A DNA stretch of 64,000 nucleotides from Gnetum montanum (lineage: Eukaryota > Streptophyta > Gnetopsida > Gnetales > Gnetaceae). Shown here piece by piece: positions 10,586 to 20,057 of the stretch (its first letter is position 1; every line of letters starts with the position of its first letter). The stretch is taken from NCBI GenBank assembly GCA_015680685.1, contig MNCI01034627.1:450592-514591 (forward strand), written 5' to 3'. Both the position numbers and the translations under genes were made by a program. The notes beneath the pieces were generated by a model that ran no database searches, had not been told where the DNA came from, and worked only from the letters and a program-made list of their open reading frames with translations.

Positions 10586-13500
10586 CTAAGCATCAAGGTT
10601 GGGAGGGGTGTCCCCCTCAGACTCCCCAGCACCATGAGGCTCTGCTCCACTGGGGCCACCCTCTTGATCATTGCCATCGCCTTGACCCTATAAAAAAGTA
10701 AAAGAAAATAATTAACACAGAAAGAAAAGAGAAGAATTCCAAAAGTTATTGAATAAAAAAAATTCACAACTTTAAATGACTTACTCAAGAAGATCCTCCT
10801 AGACCAAATTCCAACCGATGCAGGATTTCTTCTTCAAAGACACTTACCCAGTCAGTCCCATCAAGGCCGAGATCAACGTTGGCCAAAGCTTTCCCTTTGT
10901 CCACCATGGACCAAGTGGGACATTTCAGAGGAAACTCCCCCACAGAAACCTCCCCAGAAGCCGTGGTGATTACCCTATTGGGCGATTCCATCTCCACCAA
11001 AGTATGCTTAGCAAATGTGTCAAATGAAGAGCATAGGCCTAAACCCTCAACAAACATCTCGAGCTAACGCTTCTCTATAGATACCTCCTTTAACGACTTC
11101 TTATAATGATACTTATGGGTCTTTTCATCTTGACCCCATTTCCATACCTTAGAAGCGAAAGCCTTCCAATCCTGACATTTGAGGTTCAATAAATCTATTT
11201 GCGCTTTACACTCTGCTAGCTCCCAAGTCAATGATACTTGGCGATTCAATAAATTCCAATATCTGTCATAAGTAATTTCGGAAGTTTGCTAAGAGCGATC
11301 ACCTGTTAACCTTACTGAGGTGAACTCATAGCTCGATTTGAGATTGTCCCGCTCAGCTGACAGCTTGGAAATCTCTTTTTCTCCTGCCTGAATCTACAAC
11401 CATAGCCTCTCGATGGAACTCCTACACATCCAAAGAGACTTGGCGTTCTGCACAACGTACTCTGCCACTTCATCATAAATTTTTCGGGGCACTTGCTTAA
11501 TCTCTAGGGGCAGCACAGGTAAACTATCAATACCAGTGGCCTCAGATGAATCCCATTTCAGTTTAGCCCCTGCTCACATGAGGAAAACATACATTAGACA
11601 TTGGACAGTAGCAACAAAAAAAATCGAAGGATACAAAACACTTAAGATATATGTACCTATTCCAAGGTTAGCTTGCTCGATGCGATCAACCACCTCATCA
11701 ACGACACCGATTATAAAGTCCATTTTACTTGGCATTTTAATCCAGGTAAATGGCTCATGTATAGGAGACGGGTTAACTTCAATGGTCATTTCTGTGGAAG
11801 CCTTCATCATAGGGACTTCTAAACAGATGTCAAGAAGCATCCTGGTCTCAACATTTTCACCTAGTAGCAGTAAAAGCACAAAATCAAAATTTAGAATAAT
11901 GGAAAGTACAATCCAAAAGGAAAATAACATAATAAGGAGAACACACCAAAATCTCTGTCCTCTTCCGGATTCAGAGGATCGCCAAGGTCTAGTCTCCCTC
12001 CGAACAAACCATTGAACATCTCATCAACTCCATCCTGATCATCGATGTTACCCTTTTCTGTTGTATCTCCCTCCCGATCTTTCATTCCTCCCATCTCGTC
12101 AGTGCCCGCCTCATCCTCCTCATTTAAGTTCGTTGAGACCTCCTCCTCCTCAACGATTGGTGATAATCTCCCTTTTCTAACTTCAGAGGTAAACTCTAAT
12201 AACATTCATAGGTTCAGCATCAGTTTTGTATAAACAGCCGAACAATAAAGTAAAAATCAGTGAATCAAGCTTACCTCGTATAATCATCTTAAATCATATA
12301 CGTTTCACCCTTGGTTCATCTACAGTTAGAGAAACCTCTTTAGGACGTTCACGCTTCTGAACTTTTGATTTTGCTTTCCCGATCATTTCCTGGATAACCC
12401 GATCAGCTCTCCTAGCATTGTAGGGCAAATTATCTGGTTCCAACCCTATGCTGTCATGCGTGTGAATTGACTGACCAGATGACCCCTCCGTCGTGACAAA
12501 AATCGACTCATCAATCCCCTCAGGAGCATCTTGAGATTCGGCCACCTCCAATAAGTGGCGAATCCACGGGCGAGATAGTTGGTGGCGATCCCTTAACACG
12601 TACTTGTTATTTGCGCGAACAACTAGAAATTCGGCCAGCCGGCGCAAGTAACCGGCAAAGAATGCAAAAGTGAAATGGGATTGCACCTCAATGTTTGAAC
12701 GTAACCGCACTATCTCCCCGTGAAAACCCGAAAGCAAAAACTGGGCCCAGTTATAATGTACTCCAGTCTCTAGGATAGTGCGCATGATACGCACAGGTTC
12801 TACCCCAAGAGTTTTCACTTGAGATAGAGACTTGGGAAACACCCACACCTTGAACAAGGGATATAACTCATTAACTTTTACCACTTTTAATTTCCCCTAC
12901 ATAGGAAACCCCTTAGAGCCCTTGAGGACACCCAACCAGTTCTCCAATTCACAAACCACATGGATTTCCCTCTGCGCCCTATCCAAAATTACTTTAGTTC
13001 CAGCTGCTGGTACATCAAAGAAGTCCAAAAAGAACTCCTCCGACAGATGGAAACCCACTTTGACACCCTTGATGCGAGTGCTATAGTAGGTGACAAACTT
13101 ATTGAAAGAATCAATGATTCCAATCATCTCTATCACAGAAACATCAGGGCTTAGAGCAGTAAACAAATCCATGAGGCCCGCATCACTCAAACGACTGATG
13201 ATATGTGGCGGTGCCTTCATGCATAACCACCGCTTTGCATCACTGACTTTCTCAAATTTCATAGACAAAGTGCTCTCAGTCTGCCTAGTTGTGATAGTGG
13301 CTCCACCAGATGCAGCGTCCACTGTACGCACAAGATAACCCCAGGGAGTCAACATAACCAATGATGTGGCAAAACAAGTAAACTGAGGTATCGAAAATAC
13401 CATTGCTTACCGTTACTCGATGGATTCGGATCATTAGGAGCCAAATCGAAATCACGTGGAAAAAATGGTCCAGTATGAGACTAATCCCCATGCAACCACC

Positions 13501-15110
13501 TACTAGCCTCGCATCGTGCAAGTGCCCTCGAGTACCATTTGTGAAAATGAACGATGTCGTCCTTAGTCTGGGCCAACATGGAATCGCGAAGAGTGGGGCC
13601 CACCATTAAAGCCTCTAGGGTAGTACGAGCCAAGGTGAGTCCATCATCGCCCATGCACACTCCTTCTTTGTCGAATTGAGGCCTACAATGAGACGGCGAT
13701 CAAAATATAAACCACTACTAAGCGCCAAGGAAAAAAATGGTAAATTGAACAACCTTACCTTCCTACTCGGTACACCGTTCCAGTAGGGTTCTGGAACAAA
13801 GTATGCACGTAAGCAGCTAGGAATAGGGTGTTATTGATGTGGTAAGACCCATGGGACAATAAGTCCCACACACATGATAAGGGGCGGCTAGATCTGGGTC
13901 CTCTAGAGGGACCGTCCTCAATCGTAAGTCGTCCCTCGTCAATGTCCACCACGAAAGCCACAATGTCATTTGAAGATCTCGGTAACATGGTCTCGAGCAC
14001 CATCAATGCTAATTATTTACTTAAATGCAACCATATTACCACATTGAATTTTTCTAAGATGAAGGCAGGGAATTCACAGGCCCCTTCTTTGAACCAATCC
14101 CCATTGCAATCAATTGTCATATCAAGAGCTGGCTCGTCAAAATCAATTGGACCAAACCACGTCAGAACTCCGACAAGCTCGACCACCAAGAGGAAAGGTT
14201 TGGGATCCCTGCATGTATTCAAGAAACAGAGTAAATAAGCCATGTAAAAATAAAGTTCTATACTAGGGGGCCAACACTTAGAAAAAATTCTAGCAGAAAA
14301 CTCAGCATACATGCTGGACATTGGAAAATGTAGTGTGCAAACCCTACACGCTGCACGCTGGAGCGTGACCACAATAACCATACACGCTGAGTACAGAAAC
14401 CTTACGCTATGGAAACATCTATGCTACACAATGGGAAAATCAACAGGAATAGTAGGCAAAAACACAAATTTCAACGAAGGATCAAAGCCTACCCACACAT
14501 CGACCCTAACCATGAGGGAATCCTGGGTCTAAGCAGACATTGGAGCATCGCTTCGCTCTCTTTGCCGAAGGTCAAGCTACGATCCTTCCTCCACTGGCCT
14601 TCTACCTCCTTACCATTGCCAATCCCAGCGTCTATGTTAAGCCCTGCACGTTGTGTTCACGTTGCATCTTGCACGCTGGGGTTTCGGCCCTACACGCTGT
14701 GACTCGCACACTGCACGCTATGATCATGCTACATCGTGTATGCTACATGCTATGATCATGCTGCGACATGTATGCTGCACGCTGTGTTCACGCTGCGTCG
14801 TGTACGCTGGGGTTCAATCCAATGAACAAAACAAGAATTGATAGAACAGGAATTAATGAAAAATAAAATAGAGGTACAATGAAAATTGGAGAAACTAGAA
14901 CACAGCTGCAATGAAATAGGTCAGATAATCCATACACAGTGAAGAGGGTTTACGCTGAGGGTTTTACCTGAGTATGCACACCTGACTTCTTTCCTTAACT
15001 CGTTGCACCTCGACCTCCATCACCTCTGCCGCCCCCTCTGCACTGTTCCCGTGGCTACCCCTACCCTGTATTGCCTGACCATTACCTCTATGTCACGCTA
15101 CACTCAGTTT
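10586..15110 (-). pseudogene. Antisense multi-exon gene in the PR-RT interval of element A
   Basis: Minus-strand gene, function unknown. Exons by splice borders: candidate exon 1 about 15110-14968 (donor GTAAAA), a 14228-13759 (acceptor ATGCAG, donor GTAAGG), b 13682-13411 (TTGTAG, GTAAGC), c 13321-12275 (TACAG, GTAAGC), d 12195-11947 (ATTAG, donor uncertain), e 11860-11657 (TACTAG, GTACAT), f 11569-10785 (GAGCAG, GTAAGT), g 10687-10586 (TTTATAG, stop TAG). Exon d is Glu/Asp-rich; exon f contains a probable coiled coil (heptad-like ELAECKAQIDLLNL) with Lys-rich surroundings; exon g is a Gly/Glu/Asp tail. Inactivation: one TAG in exon c where C has a sense codon, three stops in exon f, a frameshift in exon a. 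The element C copy has the same exon order and matching borders, so the structure predates both insertions. Alternative: a host gene captured by an ancestor. Confidence 0.75.
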
Positions 15111-15180
15111 TACGCTAAGCGTAGATGCACGCTATCGCTAGTTCATGCTTGAGCTTCGGAGGGTTCATGCTCAGACATTT
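14300..15180. repeat. TACGCTG-rich region inside antisense gene intron/exon 1
   Basis: The motif ACGCTG (often TACACGCTG or TGCACGCTG) recurs in clusters at about 14330-14410, 14625-14810 and 14940-15170. The same motif dominates the LTRs and leaders of elements A and B. It is either an LTR-derived fragment inserted in the intron or a repeat that spread within the family. No LTR ends were found here. Confidence 0.6.
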
Positions 15181-15230
15181 ATGCTCAAAATTGGTTTGGA
15201 AGCACGTTGTCGTGGGTTCACACTAACCCC

Positions 15231-15240
15231 TATTTATATA
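15231..15240 (-). promoter_or_regulatory. TATA-like box for the antisense gene (element A)
   Basis: The minus strand reads TATATAAATAGGGG here. It lies upstream of candidate exon 1 (ending 14968) of the antisense gene. Element C has a similar TTTATAAACC at 32342-32351 upstream of its first exon. No start of transcription is known. Confidence 0.45.
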
Positions 15241-15540
15241 TTCTACGTGAAACACGCCGAGGCTGCCTTGAAATGATTTATTTAATTAATTTAAAAATTT
15301 GAAAACTAACCAAAATACAAAGAATGTGTAAATACATAATCACAACGCAGAAGCAATGATAATGAACAGAACAAGAACAAAACAATGGTATACTAGGATG
15401 AATACTATTCTCTTGCTAAAGCAAATCTTGTTGCCCACACTAAACATTTTAGCACAAACCCCTTATCTGGAAATCTCACACTCGATAACAATTACAAATC
15501 GTACAATCAACCAGACATCATGAACGAACAATCACCAGCC

Positions 15541-15600
15541 TGGTAAGGCCTTAAATTACCGTAACTGTCCTGGTAAGGCCTTAAACTACCATGCGTCTAG
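15541..15600 (+). repeat. Hairpin repeats at right border of PR-RT interval (element A)
   Basis: Two units share TGGTAAGGCCTTAAA and end in TACC, the GGTA/TACC arms being inverted. They carry the same TTAAACTA core as the left-border repeats at 9911-10076. In element C related units lie at about 32475-32665. Confidence 0.7.
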
Positions 15601-15718
15601 ATACAATGATAAATTACCATCGCATGCCTTAGTCCATTTTAGATGCATAAATGCATAAATTACTTACATTCGAAAATAACCAGCCACCTGATTGACGCTA
15701 CTCGCTGTTTGTTGGTAG

Positions 15719-16935
15719 GAGTAGAAATCATGGACAGTAAGCAATTATTCTTACCACTGTCTATCAATGGACCGCACGGAACTATCACCCGAGAAATCAA
15801 CATGGAGTCTATTGATTTAGGTTCAACAACAAACGACACCTTTGTGACATCAACTCAACAAATGTTAGATTGTTTTGAAACGATGACCAAGACTCTGGAC
15901 CTAGAAGCTGATAGCATCACCAAAGACCCCTTGGTTGAAGTCCCCATTACCGTGCCAGATGGTGAAGTTAAAATCCTAAAACTAAGTACATTGTTAAGCC
16001 CGCAACTGGCTAATGACATTGCACAAGTGCTTAAAGACAACATAAAAGCATTCGCTTGGTCCTACACTGACATGTCCGGGTTAGACCCTCGAATAGTCTA
16101 GCACAACATTATACTCAACCCAAAGTTATGACCAGTGAAACAAAAGGCACGTAAGGTTAAGCCTGAGGTAGCACTAGCAGTCTGCAATAAAATCACCAAA
16201 CTTTATTAGGTAGGTTTCATTCAGGCTGTTGACTATGTTGACTGGGTATCCAACATGGTCATTGTCTCAAAGAAGAATAGAAGCATTCGCCTATGCATTG
16301 ATTTTCAGGACCTCAACGTTGCAACAATAAAAGACGATTTCCCCCTACCTAGCATTGATCAACTGGTTGACTCGACCACTGGGCATGCCTTGTTATCTTT
16401 TATGGATGGCCTTTCAAGATATAACCAGATTCAGATTAACCCTGAGCATCAACTTAGGACAACATTTATGACACCATGGGGGACTTTTTGCTACACAATG
16501 ATGTCATTCAGTCTCAAGAATTTTGGTGCTACATACCAAAGAGCGATGACATTTATCTTTAGCGATTATATGTTCAACTCGCTCAATGATTATGTAGATG
16601 ATATCGTGGTTAAATCAAAGACACCAGAACAACATGTACAAGATCTTAACTTGGTACTAAAATGTTGTTTAAAATATGAGTTGAGACTTAACCCAAAGAA
16701 ATGTGTCTTTGGAGTCAAAACAGGCAAAATGCTTAGATTCATAGCCTCGGAAGTAGGGATACTAGTAGATCCTGATAAGGTTAAGGCCATAACAGACTTA
16801 AGAGCACCTAACAATCTTACCAAACTTTGCGGTCTACAAGGTAGATTATAGTTCATCAGACGTTTCATAGAAAAACTAATAGACAAAGTTGAAACCTATG
16901 AACCACTTGCTACGCAAGAACGTCCATTTTGAATG
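15719..16935 (+). pseudogene. Reverse transcriptase of element A
   Basis: Copies element RNA into DNA. It starts just after the putative splice acceptor with a linker (from the methionine at about 15730; LFLPLSINGPHG) that matches element C at 32784. RT motifs: IDFQDLN near 16300, LLSFMDG near 16395, FMTPWGTF near 16470, and the catalytic YVDD at 16591-16602. KCVFGVKTGK and VDPDKVKAI follow. The stop at about 16100 is TAG, there is another near 16207, and the frame breaks near 16850. The motif order and wording fit the Tat/Ogre branch of plant gypsy elements. Confidence 0.92.
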
Positions 16936-18184
16936 GACCTCATAGTGCCAAGAAGCATTTGACAACATTAAAATAGCACTTGTTCAATTACCCACAGTTT
17001 ATCCACCTCGAAACAATAAACCATTCTACATCTACCTTGCCACTTCGAACTCATCAATCGCGTCCATGCTTTGTCAAAAACAAGATGACGGAACTGAAGT
17101 CCCTGTTTATTACTTAAGCCATGCATTAGTAGCCCATGAGAGAAAGTACAACGAGGTGGAGAGGTCATGCTTAGCCCTTGTCTTTTCCTTAAGGAAATGG
17201 TGACATTACCTCTTCCATAACCAAGTCAATATAATCTGCAAAAATAATGTACTCAGAGCTATCACAAGAAACATTTATGAGTCAAGCAGAATAGCTTGTT
17301 GGAAAGCCATGATAGCAGAGTTTGACCTACACTACATAGCACAATCATCAGTTAAGGATCAAGCCATAGCAACTCAAATGACTACATCACCAATGCATGA
17401 TCGAGCAGTAATAGAGCCAGAGTTTTTGGATGAAAATGTGAGAGCAATAGACACAGTACCTGATGACTACGATGTCATTTTAAACTTTGATGGAGCATCC
17501 ACCTCTCGAGGGGGAAGGGCTGCTACCATCATCACCTATCCCTCCGGGGAGATCTAACCCTTTACTTACCATTTTGACTTTCATTATACCAACAATGTAG
17601 CAGAGCACGAAGGTTTCCTTAGGGATCTCATGGAAGCACTAGCTTCAGACATCACACGACTGGTAGTCAGAGGTGATTCACAATTAGTTCTAAATCAAGT
17701 CACAGACGTTTATTCGTGCAAAGCGCAACACTTACAACCATATTATGATTTGACTAAGCACTAACTAAAGCAATTCAAAAATATAGATATGCAACATGTT
17801 TCCAGAAATGATAACACCATTGCAGATGCACTAGCTACGTTAGCCCTAAACTTAGCGCCAAACATGTTCCACACGTTGCCTAGTTCTATAATTAGTTGTA
17901 CTAAACCCATAACCGATACTCCCGACGAATTACCGATTACATCCGTTAGTACAATGCAGGTCGTAGAGTGGTACGACAACATAAAGGATTACCTTTCACA
18001 TGGTCAATTGCCTCAACATCTGATGAATGTACAAAAGGACGCAGTACGAAAACGTTCTTGACAGTATGCATTGGTATGTGACACGTTGTGTCGTCGATCC
18101 TACGAAGGCATCTTGTTAAGATGCGTTAGCAGCATAGATGGCCATACCATTATGGAACAAGTACATGCAGGACTCTACGGACGG
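16936..18184 (+). pseudogene. Dual RNase H and start of integrase, element A (interrupted)
   Basis: The first RNase H domain (17010-17300) has YLATSNSSI, VPVYYLSHAL and NEVERSCLAL. A second, archaeal-type RNase H follows at about 17470-17850 with acidic residues in NFDGAST, AEHEGFL, VRGDSQLV and TIADALA. Two RNase H domains are a hallmark of Tat-lineage elements; the second is thought to be the active one. A linker then leads into the HHCC zinc-binding start of integrase (VHAGLYG), where element B interrupts at 18185. Several stops are present (TGA near 17200, TAA near 17555 and 17761, TGA near 18060). Confidence 0.88.
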
Positions 18185-18459
18185 TGAAACACCACAAAAT
18201 TCTGAGCTTAGTACTTCTCCAACAAGAATCGAGCTAAGTCATGATGCTCCCCAGTATGACTGAAGCTTGAGGGCCTCACAGACAGCTTCAAGTAGAGTCA
18301 AACTCAATAAGAAATGGTTTCCTTGGACCCATAGAAGACTACAATGAAATCTGGCATCAAACTTGGCAAATCTTGAGCTCAAAATACTTGATTTTCACTA
18401 AGTATGCATCCTGTACGCTGGCCTATACATGCCCAGCGTATAACCCAGCGTAGAGAAAA

Positions 18460-18925
18460 TTTTGGGCCCCATAAATGAGTCAAAACATGCTAGAATTGAG
18501 TGTATGGATCCCCCAGGACCTTCCCCAAGGTCCCCAAAAGCTCTTAAGCACTTGAAAATCAAATTTTGGACTCCAAATGATGGTCTTTCATTCCTGTACG
18601 CCCAGCGTATATGCCCAGCGTGCAGCCAGCATAGAGAAACTTTTGGGCCCCAGAAATGAGTCAAAACATGCTAGAACTGAGCATCTAGACCCCCCAAGAC
18701 CTTCCCCAAGGTCCCCAGTAGCTCTCAGTTACTTGAAAATCAAATTTTGGGCTCCAAATGCTAGTCTTTCATTCCAGTACGCCCAGCATGCAGCCAACGT
18801 AGAGCAACTTTTGGGCCCTAGAAATGAGTTAAAACATGCCAGAACTGAGTTTCTGGACCCCCCAAGACCTTCCCCAAGGTTTCCAATAGCTCTCAAGCAC
18901 CCAAAAATCAAGTTTTGACCTTAAA
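18460..18925 (+). repeat. About 170-bp tandem repeats in B LTR U3
   Basis: Three units start near 18461, 18642 and 18811, each with TTTTGGGCCC, AAATGAGT(C/T)AAAACATG, CCTTCCCCAAGG and GAAAATCAAATTTTG-like blocks. The 3' LTR has the same three units starting near 25412, 25580 and 25748. CCTTCCCCAAGG contains inverted CCTT/AAGG arms. Confidence 0.8.
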
Positions 18926-19163
18926 ATGAAGCATTTTCATTTGTGTACGCTGGGTGCATTTTTGGTGTACGCTGGCATGTTGTACGCTGGCATGTTGTAC
19001 GTTGGAATGCTGTACGTTGGCATCCTATACGCTAGCATGCTGTACACTGGCATCTTGTACACTGGCATCCATGTACGTTGGCATCCATGTCACCTGACCC
19101 GATAATCCAGCACTCCACAGCCAATCATCCCCTCTCAAAACCCGAGTCCCGCCTCTACACTTG

Positions 19164-19171
19164 TATAAAAA
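19164..19171 (+). promoter_or_regulatory. LTR TATA box, element B
   Basis: TATAAAAA in the context CACTTGTATAAAAACCCC, repeated identically at 26076-26083 in the 3' LTR. It marks the likely RNA polymerase II start of the genomic transcript. The upstream region is dense in TACGCTGG motifs. Confidence 0.7.
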
Positions 19172-19769
19172 CCCCAATTTTTCACTAGATCAAGGTTGGC
19201 AATTTTGAGCAAACCAGAGACAAAGAGAAACAAGGACGCTACGAACCATAGCAGAAAACCCTATACGCTGGACCTTACCTTGCACGCTGAGCATACAGCC
19301 TCTACGCTGTGCCTACAATTTGAACCAGCACACAATCATCCCTGCATCCACCGAGGCTATTCGTCCGCCTTGTGTTAGAGCCACAACTGCGTTAGACCGG
19401 TGCATTCTAACTCTCATTTCGCAATAACATTGCAACATTTCTTTGCTACAATTTTTTACAGTTTTTCATTCATTGTTGCATGTTTACTATTTACACTCTT
19501 GTACGTTTACGCTCCGTTTACACCAATTATGCCGTTTACGCCTCGTTTTACATCAATTACACCATTTACATATAACCCAGCATATAACACATCGGTGTAC
19601 GTTCGGGGAAATCCTTGCCTGATCTGCGTGCAGACCACTCAAGGTTCTCTGCCTTCGTTAATTCCAGCTTGCCCTTAGGTGAAGGTACAGTCTTCTGTGG
19701 GTGTCTAGAGATCTCTAGGTTTCTGTTTCATTCCAGCCGGAGACCGATGATTTCAGACAGTACAGAAAA

Positions 19770-19788
19770 TGGCGCTAGAAGGAGGGCC
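19770..19788 (+). other. Primer binding site of element B
   Basis: TGGCGCTAGAAGGAGGGCC lies 5 nt after the LTR end at 19764. It is the better preserved of two copies in this window (the other at 4828) and the best query for finding the primer tRNA. Confidence 0.8.
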
Positions 19789-19840
19789 TGACTTGTTTTT
19801 TGTTTAATCGAAACGCTGATCATGTTACCTGTTCAAACAC

Positions 19841-19942
19841 AATGTTTACGCTGCTACAATGTCTACGCTGCTACAGTGTTTACGCTACTACAGTGTCTAC
19901 ACTGCTACCGTGTTTACGCTGCTACAGTGTTTACGCTGCTAC
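19841..19942 (+). repeat. 17-bp leader minisatellite, six copies (element B)
   Basis: Six 17-bp units of the form AGTGTTTACGCTGCTAC, with a shortened seventh following. The array occupies the same leader position as the 26-bp array in element A. The two share only the ACGCTG core, so each leader amplified its own unit. Confidence 0.9.
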
Positions 19943-20057
19943 AGTACCGCTACAGTGTTTTTTCAACAAAAACACACAAAACACATCCGTTTTAAAGCTA
20001 AATTCACAGAAATTTGCACCTAACATCAAGCCGGTCTAAGTACTGACTACCACCAAC

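Larger units (their letters stand above)
9784..15718 (+). other. Putative spliced interval between PR and RT (element A)
   Basis: About 5.9 kb without plus-strand coding content separates the protease tail from the RT exon. Ogre-type elements are known to carry an intron at this position. The right end at 15718 looks like a splice acceptor (pyrimidine-rich CTGTTTGTTGGTAG) just before the RT-domain frame; the equivalent site in element C is TTTTTGCAG at 32771. The donor could not be fixed. The interval contains, in order, hairpin repeats, a minus-strand multi-exon gene, TACGCTG-rich sequence and more hairpin repeats. Confidence 0.7.
18185..19764 (+). repeat. 5' LTR of element B
   Basis: Begins TGAAACACCAC, ends CAGTACA. 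It includes three degenerate copies of a roughly 170-180-bp unit (18460-18925), a run of TGTACGCTGGCATG-type motifs at 18945-19090, a TATA box at 19164-19171 and the shared R/U5 segment with GTTCGGGGAAATCCTTGCC. Compared with element A's LTR the start, end and downstream third are alike, while the U3 repeats are specific to B. Confidence 0.93.

Noticed and set aside
11536-12015. 159-codon plus-strand open frame
   Set aside because: It overlaps antisense exons d to f on the opposite strand and shows no domain; treated as a shadow.
18462-18918. Repeated peptide frames in the B LTR
   Set aside because: They come from the 170-bp tandem repeats and are broken in the 3' LTR; no start or domain.
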